Assembly: GCA_013812385.1 (NCBI GenBank)
Contig: JACCTM010000053.1
Coordinates: 1-9,659, forward strand
Reading direction: 5' to 3'
From: Geodermatophilaceae bacterium
GTDB taxonomy: Bacteria > Actinomycetota > Actinomycetes > Mycobacteriales > Geodermatophilaceae
Length of the DNA stretch: 9,659 nt
Shown here: in pieces, positions 1-6,584 of the stretch
Layout: the number at the start of each line of letters is the position of its first letter
How positions within the stretch are numbered: the stretch's first letter is position 1
Program-made: the position numbers and the translations under genes
Notes under the pieces: model-generated
What the model saw: only the letters and a program-made list of their open reading frames with translations
Told to the model about the DNA's origin: nothing
Database searches by the model: none

Positions 1-1858
1 GCCGGCGGCCCTCGGCCCGTTCGAAGTCCTCGGCAAGACGCCGGGTCTTCTCGATGTCGTCCATGGCGCCCGCCTCGTCCCGGTAGACACCTGAGATCGT
101 CCGCACCGTGGCCCGGTGCCGGCCGTAGACCTCCTCCAGGGCCGACGAGATCTCGCCGACCGTGGCTTTGGCCCGCGCCGCGTCGATGGCCAGGGTCAGC
201 AGATTGTCGGCGAGGTCGGAGCCTCGACGCCCTTCCGATGCTGCCTGAGCAGCATCGGTCAGCTTCTTCAGCGCGACCGCACAGGCCGGTGCGTCCCGTT
301 TCGCGCGAAGGGTCTGCAACCTGGCGACCTGCTGGGCCAGGACGTCGGCATTGTCAATCTTGAGGACGTCGATGTCCTCGTCGGCGTCCTCCACCCGATA
401 CTTGTTCACGCCGATCACCGGCTGGCGCCCGGAGTCGATCCGCGCCTGGGTACGGGCGGCGGCCTCCTCGATCCGGAGCTTGGGCAGGCCTTCCTCGATC
501 GCCTGTGCCATTCCCCCTGCGGCCTCGACCTCCTCGATGTGCGCCCAGGCACGGCGGGCCAGGTCGTAGGTCAGTCTCTCGACATAAGCCGATCCGCCCC
601 ACGGATCGATGACGCGCGTCGTACCGGACTCCTGGTCCAGCATGATCTGGGTGTTGCGGGCGATCCGCGCCGAGAAGTCAGTCGGTAGCGACAGTGCTTC
701 ATCCAGCGCGTTGGTGTGCAGCGACTGGGTGTGTCCCTGCGTCGCAGCCATCGCTTCCAGGCAGGTTCGTACGACGTTGTTGAAGACGTCCTGCGCAGTC
801 AGTGACCAACCCGACGTCTGGCAGTGCGCCCGCAGCGACAGGGACTTGTCGTTCTTGGCGCCGGCACCGGCGACCAGCTTCGCCCAGAGCAGCCGCCCGG
901 CACGGAGCTTGGCGACCTCCATGAAGAAGTTCATCCCGACCGCCCAGAAGAAGGACAGCCGTGGCGCGAAGACGTCGATGTCCAAGCCTGCGGCCTGACC
1001 CGCCCGGATGTACTCCATGCCGTCGGCCAGGGTGTAGGCCAACTCCAGGTCCGCGGTCGCACCGGCCTCCTGGATGTGATAACCCGAGATCGAGATCGAG
1101 TTGTACTTCGGCATCTTCTGCGAGGTGTAGCTGAAGATGTCGCTGACGATCTGCATGGACGGTCCGGGCGGGTAGATATAGGTGTTACGGACCATGAACT
1201 CCTTGAGGATGTCGTTCTGGATCGTGCCCGAAAGCTGTTCCGGGGCAACGCCTTGCTCCTCGGCGGCGGCGATGTAGAGCGCGAGCACTGGCAGCACCGC
1301 TCCGTTCATCGTCATCGAGACTGACATCTGGTCGAGCGGGATGCCGTCGAAGAGCTGGCGCATGTCCAGGATCGAGTCGATCGCGACGCCGGCCATCCCG
1401 ACATCGCCCGGTACGCGTGGGTGGTCGGAGTCGTACCCGCGGTGGGTCGGCAGGTCGAAGGCGACCGAGAGACCCTTCTGCCCGGCGGCGAGGTTGCGCC
1501 GATAGAAGGCGTTCGACGCGGCTGCGGTGGAGAACCCGGCGTACTGGCGGATCGTCCATGGCTGCGTCGTATACATCGTTGGGTACGGCCCACGCAGATA
1601 CGGCTTGATCCCTGGGTAGCTGCCGAGGAAATCCAGATCTCTCAGATCCTCAACGGTGTACAGCGGATGAACCGTAATGCCCTCAGGCGTCTGCCAATTC
1701 GCTTCAGCGACGCTACGTCCGGCCGTCGCCTGATACTGGTCGGCCCACTGCATCGGTCCGGGTGCATCGCTCGAAAGTGGCCCGAGCTCGACATCACCGA
1801 AGTCCGGGATCACCGACGGCACGACTGCCTCGCCCCGGGCACTTGCCGCACCGCTCAT
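1..1858 (-). CDS. mutB: Methylmalonyl-CoA mutase large (catalytic) subunit, C-terminus cut off
   Basis: Adenosylcobalamin-dependent enzyme that interconverts (R)-methylmalonyl-CoA and succinyl-CoA in the cytosol as a heterodimer with the small subunit encoded just upstream. The first 619 codons are in the window. Visible motifs are PWTIRQYAGFST (residues 100-111), AFDLPTHRGYDSD (133-145), GTIQNDILKEFMVRNTYIY (211-229), SISGYHIQEAGA (256-267) and RIARNTQ. By alignment from memory to the Propionibacterium enzyme (offset 17), Tyr106, Gln214, Arg224, Tyr260 and His261 match Tyr89, Gln197, Arg207, Tyr243 and His244. Tyr89 and Arg207 specify methylmalonyl-CoA rather than isobutyryl-CoA. The window ends at ..DFERAEGRR, immediately before the expected DxHxxG cobalamin domain, so truncation is by the window edge and about 110-125 residues are missing. 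The start ATG overlaps the stop of the small-subunit gene (ATGA), with GAGGGAGA 10 nt upstream. Confidence 0.97.
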   Translation of the reverse strand, partial: MSGAASARGEAVVPSVIPDFGDVELGPLSSDAPGPMQWADQYQATAGRSVAEANWQTPEGITVHPLYTVEDLRDLDFLGSYPGIKPYLRGPYPTMYTTQPWTIRQYAGFSTAAASNAFYRRNLAAGQKGLSVAFDLPTHRGYDSDHPRVPGDVGMAGVAIDSILDMRQLFDGIPLDQMSVSMTMNGAVLPVLALYIAAAEEQGVAPEQLSGTIQNDILKEFMVRNTYIYPPGPSMQIVSDIFSYTSQKMPKYNSISISGYHIQEAGATADLELAYTLADGMEYIRAGQAAGLDIDVFAPRLSFFWAVGMNFFMEVAKLRAGRLLWAKLVAGAGAKNDKSLSLRAHCQTSGWSLTAQDVFNNVVRTCLEAMAATQGHTQSLHTNALDEALSLPTDFSARIARNTQIMLDQESGTTRVIDPWGGSAYVERLTYDLARRAWAHIEEVEAAGGMAQAIEEGLPKLRIEEAAARTQARIDSGRQPVIGVNKYRVEDADEDIDVLKIDNADVLAQQVARLQTLRAKRDAPACAVALKKLTDAAQAASEGRRGSDLADNLLTLAIDAARAKATVGEISSALEEVYGRHRATVRTISGVYRDEAGAMDDIEKTRRLAEDFERAEGRR

Positions 1859-3813
1859 GACGGCTCATCTCCCTCGGCCGACACGAGCTCGCCGAGCACC
1901 CTGCCGAGCACTTCCAGCGCATCAATTCCGGCGAAGACATGTCCATCGATTCCAGCGACGTCACCGGACGTGCTGGGTGATCCGGCCAGCCACACCTGGG
2001 TCGCTCCGGCAGCAACCAGCGCATCGGCAAGCGCGGCCCCCCGGTCCGCGTAGAGCTGGTCAGTGCCGCACAGGCACACAACCGACGTTGCGGCCCGGGC
2101 GAAGGCCGACACGATCGCCGCATTCTCGCCGCCATCGGCGCCATTGCTGGGAGTGTCGAGTCCGGCGGCCTGGAAGAGGTTCGCGGCGAAGGATGCCCGA
2201 GGCGTCGAGGCGTCGACCGAACCCAACGTCGCCAGGAAGACTGCCGGCCGCGAATCCCGTTCCGCAGCAATGACATCCACTTGATCCCGGAGCGTCTCGA
2301 AGTCACCCGCAGCTCGTACGACCGGCAGGGCGGCCTGTCGCGACCCGGGCTCCACAGGCGGGTGCGGCTCACGTTCGGGGAGGGTCTCGGTCAGGTTCGG
2401 GAACTCGCTGACTCCGGTGATCGGATCGCTTCGGTGCGCCAGGTGATCCCGACGGACGGCCCAGACCGACGCGATCCGATCGGTGAGCAAGCCGCTGCTC
2501 ATGGCCTCGGCCAGTCCCCCGGCCCGCTCGATCTCGGTGAACCATTCCCATGCGGCCGTGGCTAGCTGATCGGTCAACGACTCGACGTACCAAGAGCCGC
2601 CGGCCGGGTCGAGCACCCGGGCGAGGTGGCCCTCCTCCATGAGCAGAGTCTGGGTGTTACGGGCGATGCGGCGGGCGAAGGAATCCGGCAGCCCGATTTC
2701 ACTGTCGAAGGGCGCCACCGTGACGGCATCGGCTCCACCCACTCCGGCGGCGAAGCAGGCAACGGTGGTGCGCAGCATGTTCACCCACGGATCACGCCGG
2801 GTCATCATCACCGATGAGGTGACCGCATGCTGGCGCTGACCACGAACCGACGCCGACGCGCCGGACACCTCGCCGACCCGGTTCCACAGACGACGGGCGG
2901 CCCGGAGTGTGGCGATGGTCAGGAACTGGTCCGCGCCGGCGGAATACCGGAACTCCAGGGCTGCCAACGCCGAATCGACGTCCATCCCTTCGTCGGTCAG
3001 CAGACGAAGGTATCCGACACCGGCCGCCAACGAGCAGCCCAGCTCCTCCACGACTCCGGCGCCGGCATCGTGAAACACCGTGCTGTCCACAACAATCGCC
3101 CGCAGATGCGGAAAGTTGTCGTGGCAGCGGCACGCCAACGAGACCGCTACCGAAACGTCCAGGTCGGAATCGGTACGGATGGCATCGCCGTACGGATCAG
3201 CGCCCAGGTTGCCGAGCAGTTCACCGGCCTTGACACCCTGTGAGGCGGCCAGTTCGAAGTAACAATCGGCAACCTGCAACGTCGCCGACCCCGCCTGCAG
3301 CACAACTGGAGCCACGTCCAAGAGCACGCCATCGAGCACCTCGGGCAGTGCTTGGGCGGGAATGGCCCCCGGGCCAAGCACCAGCCAGAGCGAGGTCACG
3401 CCGTTGTGGAGGTCGGCAGCGATTGCCTGCCGGGTGACCTCGACGTCGGGGTGGGCGTGGCGGGCGCGTACGTCCCAGCCCGTGTGCTCGGGCAGACCCG
3501 CCCGCCGCCCGCGGACGAACGGTGCCAGACCGGGTACGCCGACCTGCTTCGGGAGATCCGCGGCATCCTCGGCGACGTACAGCGGCGCGATCTCGATCCC
3601 GCTGCCGACCGACGTACGCAGCGAATCCTCAGCCGGCCCTGACGCAACCCCGGATCCGGACCGGCGGAGCACCCCAGCGACCAGCTCCTGCCATTGCCCT
3701 CGGTCGGCTTGCGGGAATCCGGCGGCAAGGGACAGCGCCTCTGGGGCGGTCACCCCTTCCGGCGGCGACACTTCCTCCGTCGTCGTGGGAGGTGGGTCGG
3801 ACCGCTGCGCCAT
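1855..3813 (-). CDS. mutA: Methylmalonyl-CoA mutase small subunit
   Basis: Non-catalytic partner of the mutase large subunit, 652 residues, close to the roughly 640 usual for actinobacterial small subunits. It keeps the degenerate TIM-barrel core: RHAHPDVEVTRQAI (118-131), MMTRRDPWVNMLRTTVACFA (336-355), SFARRIARNTQTLL (378-391) and DPAGGSWYVESL (402-413). The C-terminal Rossmann domain follows (VFLATLGSVDASTP at 525-538, then VWLAGSP and GIDGHVFAGID). Where a working cobalamin domain has DxHxxG, this chain has SVDASTPRAS, so it should not bind B12, as expected for this subunit. I chose the ATG at 3813: it lies 10 nt after the amidohydrolase stop and is followed by a typical variable linker. 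The same frame is open upstream to 4014, but that extension lies inside the amidohydrolase gene and looks non-native. A weak GGGTAG at 3824-3829 is the only Shine-Dalgarno-like sequence. Confidence 0.95.
   Translation of the reverse strand: MAQRSDPPPTTTEEVSPPEGVTAPEALSLAAGFPQADRGQWQELVAGVLRRSGSGVASGPAEDSLRTSVGSGIEIAPLYVAEDAADLPKQVGVPGLAPFVRGRRAGLPEHTGWDVRARHAHPDVEVTRQAIAADLHNGVTSLWLVLGPGAIPAQALPEVLDGVLLDVAPVVLQAGSATLQVADCYFELAASQGVKAGELLGNLGADPYGDAIRTDSDLDVSVAVSLACRCHDNFPHLRAIVVDSTVFHDAGAGVVEELGCSLAAGVGYLRLLTDEGMDVDSALAALEFRYSAGADQFLTIATLRAARRLWNRVGEVSGASASVRGQRQHAVTSSVMMTRRDPWVNMLRTTVACFAAGVGGADAVTVAPFDSEIGLPDSFARRIARNTQTLLMEEGHLARVLDPAGGSWYVESLTDQLATAAWEWFTEIERAGGLAEAMSSGLLTDRIASVWAVRRDHLAHRSDPITGVSEFPNLTETLPEREPHPPVEPGSRQAALPVVRAAGDFETLRDQVDVIAAERDSRPAVFLATLGSVDASTPRASFAANLFQAAGLDTPSNGADGGENAAIVSAFARAATSVVCLCGTDQLYADRGAALADALVAAGATQVWLAGSPSTSGDVAGIDGHVFAGIDALEVLGRVLGELVSAEGDEPS
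1868..1875 (-). promoter_or_regulatory. Ribosome binding site of mutB
   Basis: GAGGGAGA, read on the minus strand, lies inside the 3' end of mutA. The last G of its GGGAG core is 10 nt before the mutB ATG at 1858. It supports that start and, with the ATGA overlap, suggests coupled translation that would keep the two subunits in equal amounts. Confidence 0.6.
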
Positions 3814-3823
3814 CGAGGTTGCG

Positions 3824-5062
3824 CTACCCGGGCTCGCCCGCCAGCGCCCGGAGCGCCGTACGAGCCAATAGCCGTACCCCGATCGAGAGAGCGCGTTCGT
3901 CGATGTCGAAAGAACCGCGATGCAGATCCAACGGGGGCCCGCCGCCGTAGGTGCCCAGCCGCGCCAGCCCGATCGGTGCGTAGTCGGCGTACCAGGCGAA
4001 GTCCTCGCCGCCAAGGCTCTGCTCGGTCGGCTGGACGCCGTCGGTACCGACGGTCTCCCGGGCCGAGGCGGTGAGCGTGGCGATCGGACCGGGAGAGTTG
4101 ACGACCGGAGGTACGCCGCGCTGATAGTCGATCTGCACCTGCGCTCCGGTGGGCGCGACGACCTCCGCGACGAGTCGCCGGATCAGCTTCTCGGCCTCGT
4201 CCCAACAATCCCGGTCGAGCAGTCGTATCGTCCCATGCAGCGTGCCGCTGTCGGGAATCGTGTTGGCGGCGATCCCGGCACCGCCCGCACCCCAGACCAG
4301 CGACAGTCCGGCTCGTGGATCCACCTGCCGCGACAGCAGCCCGGGAGTCGCGATGATCACGCGGCCCAGGGCATCGACCAGGTCGACGGTCATGTGCGGC
4401 CGAGCTGTGTGCCCGCCCGGCCCGGTCAGTGTCACCTTGACCGCATCGCAGGCAGCAGTGATCGGCCCGGCCTTGAGACCCACCCGGCCTACGTCGAGGG
4501 TTGGGTCGCAGTGCACCGCAAAGGCTGCCACCGCCCCATCCACGGCGCCGGTCTTCAAAACCTCGAGCGCGCCGCCGGGAACCTGTTCCTCGGCCGGCTG
4601 GAACACGCACCGGACGCGACCGCCCAGGCCGTGGGCGATCCCGGGCTCTGCAGAGGCAGCCAATTCGCTGAGCAATCGGGCGACGCCGAGCAGGATCGCC
4701 GTGTGTGCGTCGTGCCCGCACGCGTGCGCGACTCCTGGGTTCTGGGACTTGTACGGCACGTCCTTGAGGTCGAACAGTGGCAGCCCGTCGATGTCTGCCC
4801 GGAGCACCACCACCGGGCCGGTTTCCCCGACATCGCAGATCGCGCCGCTTCCGTGATCGAGCACGGCTGGCTCCAGCCCCGCCCTGCGGAGCTGGCCCAC
4901 GACGAGGTCGGTGGTCTGGTGTTCGACGTAGCCGAGTTCGGGGTTGGCGTGGATCGTGCGCCGGGTCTGCACCAACTCCGCGGCGTGGGCCTCGACCCAG
5001 GTATCGATCCAGTTCCCGACCCGCTCGCCTGGCAGAGCCTCACTCGTCGCGACGACTCTCAT
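3824..5062 (-). CDS. M20D-family amidohydrolase (AmiA1/HipO-like)
   Basis: Metal-dependent hydrolase of amide bonds in N-acyl or N-carbamoyl amino acids or similar small substrates; the substrate cannot be read from sequence. At 412 residues it is of normal length. Motifs in order: RRTIHANPELGYVEHQTT (34-51), VVLRADIDGLP (85-95), ACGHDAHTA (114-122), FQPAEE (154-159), AVHCDP (182-187), GPGGHTARPH (214-223, dimerisation/lid domain), ANTIPDSGTLHGTIR (266-280), SLGGEDFAWY (349-358) and LHRGSFDIDE (380-389). Likely di-metal ligands are Cys115, His117, Glu159, His184 and His381, all present. No signal peptide is seen, so it should be cytosolic. It is the first gene of the minus-strand unit and sits 10 nt ahead of mutA. 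In M. tuberculosis, amiA1 and amiB1 occupy the same place next to deoD. ATG 5062 has no strong Shine-Dalgarno; no better in-frame start is visible. Confidence 0.93.
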   Translation of the reverse strand: MRVVATSEALPGERVGNWIDTWVEAHAAELVQTRRTIHANPELGYVEHQTTDLVVGQLRRAGLEPAVLDHGSGAICDVGETGPVVVLRADIDGLPLFDLKDVPYKSQNPGVAHACGHDAHTAILLGVARLLSELAASAEPGIAHGLGGRVRCVFQPAEEQVPGGALEVLKTGAVDGAVAAFAVHCDPTLDVGRVGLKAGPITAACDAVKVTLTGPGGHTARPHMTVDLVDALGRVIIATPGLLSRQVDPRAGLSLVWGAGGAGIAANTIPDSGTLHGTIRLLDRDCWDEAEKLIRRLVAEVVAPTGAQVQIDYQRGVPPVVNSPGPIATLTASARETVGTDGVQPTEQSLGGEDFAWYADYAPIGLARLGTYGGGPPLDLHRGSFDIDERALSIGVRLLARTALRALAGEPG

Positions 5063-5173
5063 GCGCGGGACACCGGGGCAAATCCTCTCGATCGACAGTC
5101 GCTGGTCTCTTCGACCACTCGCAGTCGGAACGGCCCTGTTGGGCGCCCAGGTACGACGATCGACAACCTCGTA

Positions 5174-5179
5174 AGTCTA
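5174..5179 (-). promoter_or_regulatory. Candidate -10 element for the amidohydrolase-mutAB operon
   Basis: TAGACT on the minus strand matches the actinobacterial TANNNT -10 pattern. It would start transcription near 5167, giving a leader of about 105 nt before the ATG at 5062. No good -35 is found 16-18 bp upstream. This is the best candidate in the spacer but is weak on its own. Confidence 0.3.
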
Positions 5180-5297
5180 GGCCGCATCGATGGCCGATCC
5201 GGCGTCAGGCCGAGATCCTGCGCTGTGACCTTTGGCGCACCCTGCGGACCCGGGCGGGGTCATGCTCGTGTGCCGGACCGGAGGGACCGGCCGGATA

Positions 5298-5304
5298 GGT
5301 GAGG
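5298..5304 (+). promoter_or_regulatory. Ribosome binding site choosing the MaoC start
   Basis: GGTGAGG ends 9 nt before ATG 5314, a normal spacing. In-frame GTG 5299 and ATG 5305 overlap or directly abut this site and so have no usable binding site at proper distance. A second purine run, GGAGG at 5307-5311, is only 2 nt from the ATG. This favours 5314 as the start. Confidence 0.55.
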
Positions 5305-5313
5305 ATGGAGGCC

Positions 5314-5775
5314 ATGACGACGACCATTGCCACTCCGGACGCACTGCTCGACATGGTCGGCTCCGACCTGGGCACCAGCGATTGGGTCGAGATTCCGCAG
5401 TCCGACGTGGACGCCTTCGCCCGAGCCACAAAGGACGAGCAGTGGATCCACGTTGATCCCGAACGCGCTGCCACTGGACCGTTCGGCCATACGATCGTGC
5501 ACGGCTATATGACCCTGGCCATGCTGGTGCCGTTGCTGCACAACGCCTTCCAGGTGAACGGCATAGCCATGGGAATCAACTACGGGCTGAACAAAGTCCG
5601 CTTCCCGGCACCGACGCCGGTCGGCTCCCGCGTCCGCGCCCAGGCCCAACTGGTCGCAGCCGAGCGGGTCAGCGGTGGTGTGCAAGCGATCGTCGATGCC
5701 ACCGTGGAAGCCGAGGGCGTGGACAAGCCGGTCTGCGTAGCCCAGTCCATCGTGCGCTACTACCCCGCTCAGTGA
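5314..5775 (+). CDS. MaoC-like (R)-specific enoyl-CoA hydratase, HtdZ/Rv0130 type
   Basis: Single-hotdog hydratase of 153 residues, predicted to add water to trans-2-enoyl-CoA to give (R)-3-hydroxyacyl-CoA. The hydratase signature is in DEQWIHVDPERA (41-52), with Asp41 and His46 as the likely catalytic pair (D-x4-H), followed by TGPFGHTIVHGYMTLAML (54-71), INYGLNKVRFPAPTPVGSRV (88-107) and a C-terminal QSIVRYY. The run SDWVEI..DVDAFA..T.DEQWIHVDPERA and the GLNKVRFPAP segment closely resemble M. tuberculosis Rv0130 (HtdZ) as I remember it. No signal peptide or membrane segment is present. Its TGA overlaps the GTG of the next gene by 4 nt, so it is probably translated together with a purine nucleoside phosphorylase, an unusual partner for a fatty-acid enzyme. 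The true chain length and substrate are unknown. Confidence 0.92.
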   Translation: MTTTIATPDALLDMVGSDLGTSDWVEIPQSDVDAFARATKDEQWIHVDPERAATGPFGHTIVHGYMTLAMLVPLLHNAFQVNGIAMGINYGLNKVRFPAPTPVGSRVRAQAQLVAAERVSGGVQAIVDATVEAEGVDKPVCVAQSIVRYYPAQ

Positions 5776-6581
5776 GCTCCGCCGCTGTGTCATCAAGCCT
5801 TCTCGACGCGGAAGCGGCCGGTGCCGCGCTGCGCGATGCACTGCCGACGAGCAATCCCACCGTGGCCGTGGTCATGGGTTCGGGGTGGCTGCCGGCCGCC
5901 GATGTCCTCGGTGAGCCCATCGCCGAGATCTCGGCCGCCGACCTGCCCGGGTTCACCGCCCCAGGCGTGGTCGGGCACAGCGGCAAGATCCGGCTGATCG
6001 AGGCAGGCAAGCGCCAGGCGCTGGTGTTCCTGGGACGTACTCATCTGTACGAGGGCCACGGCGTCGCCCAGGTCGCTCACGCGGTTCGTACCGCGGCCGC
6101 CGTCGGAGTCGAGACGATCATCCTGACCAACGCCGCCGGCGGTCTGCGTGCGGACTTCACCGTCGGCCAGCCGGTTCTGATCAGCGACCACCTCAACTTG
6201 ACCGCGACCTCGCCGCTGGTGGGTGCGCAGTTCATCGACCTGACCGACCTGTATTCGCCGCGCCTGCGCCGGGTGGCCCGGGAGATCGAGCCAGATCTGG
6301 CCGAAGGCGTGTACGCCGCCTTGCCTGGACCGCACTTCGAGACCCCTGCCGAGATCCGCATGCTGCGCGGTATGGGCGCCGATCTGGTGGGGATGTCGAC
6401 CGCGCTCGAGGCGATCGCAGCACGCGCAGCCGGTATGGAGGTGTTCGGGCTGTCCCTGGTCACCAATCTCGCTGCGGGGATCACCGGCGTACCGCTCAAC
6501 CACGTCGAGGTGCTCGAGGCGGGTCAGGCCTCGGCGCAGCGGATGGGTGGATTGCTGCGGGACCTGATCGGCCGGCTCTAG
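5772..6581 (+). CDS. deoD: Purine nucleoside phosphorylase, trimeric (NP-II) type
   Basis: Cleaves purine (deoxy)nucleosides with phosphate to the free base and (deoxy)ribose-1-phosphate. It has 269 residues, typical of the trimeric family shared with mammalian PNP rather than the hexameric E. coli DeoD. The symbol follows mycobacterial usage; punA would also be defensible. Motifs: MGSGW (35-39), GRTHLYEGHG (88-97, phosphate site), LTNAAGGLRADF (118-129), SDHLNLT (138-144), PGPHFETPAEIRMLRGMGAD (185-204), VGMST (206-210) and LVTNLAAGI (229-237). Glu190 and Asn232 fit the Glu and Asn that read 6-oxopurines, so inosine and guanosine are the expected substrates. The GTG start lies inside the stop of the MaoC gene (GTGA) with no clear Shine-Dalgarno, implying reinitiation; a GTG at codon 6 is a less likely alternative. 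The next gene follows after 3 nt. Confidence 0.94.
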   Translation: MSSAAVSSSLLDAEAAGAALRDALPTSNPTVAVVMGSGWLPAADVLGEPIAEISAADLPGFTAPGVVGHSGKIRLIEAGKRQALVFLGRTHLYEGHGVAQVAHAVRTAAAVGVETIILTNAAGGLRADFTVGQPVLISDHLNLTATSPLVGAQFIDLTDLYSPRLRRVAREIEPDLAEGVYAALPGPHFETPAEIRMLRGMGADLVGMSTALEAIAARAAGMEVFGLSLVTNLAAGITGVPLNHVEVLEAGQASAQRMGGLLRDLIGRL

Positions 6582-6584
6582 CCG

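Larger units (their letters stand above)
5063..5313. other. Divergent intergenic region between amidohydrolase and MaoC genes
   Basis: A 251-bp spacer between two gene units pointing away from each other, so it should hold both promoters. I see a minus-strand TAGACT at 5174-5179, an imperfect dyad around CATCGATG (5185-5192), a perfect 10-bp palindrome TGGGCGCCCA (5140-5149), and a 9-nt direct repeat CGATCGACA at 5089-5097 and 5157-5165. No convincing -10/-35 pair is seen for the rightward unit, and no supportable small gene. Reading frames that cross it are antisense shadows. Confidence 0.6.

Noticed and set aside
525..690. Long plus-strand frames opposite the mutase large subunit, such as the one at 116-688
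   Set aside because: They are antisense to a continuous, strongly conserved mutase reading frame that is open from 1858 to the left edge.
1541..1572. Gln99 in TTQPWTIRQY of the mutase large subunit where human and Propionibacterium enzymes have Arg
   Set aside because: As I remember it, mycobacterial MutB also has QPWTIRQY, so this is probably a normal actinobacterial variant rather than a defect.
3814..4014. N-terminal extension of the mutase small subunit back to 4014
   Set aside because: It would overlap the amidohydrolase by about 190 bp, and its residues (Arg/Trp/Ser-rich) look like out-of-frame translation. ATG 3813 gives the normal family length.
5277..5294. Repeated GGACCGG/CCGG stretch just before the MaoC gene
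   Set aside because: It is short, imperfect and typical of GC-rich DNA. No clear dyad or promoter match could be drawn from it.
3920..5302. A 460-codon open frame on the plus strand opposite the amidohydrolase
   Set aside because: It is antisense to a well-conserved M20D enzyme, has no recognisable domain, and is explained by codon bias.
5772..5775. Possible frameshift or fusion between the MaoC and phosphorylase genes
   Set aside because: Both proteins are complete at their ends, and the 4-nt GTGA overlap is a standard stop-start junction.
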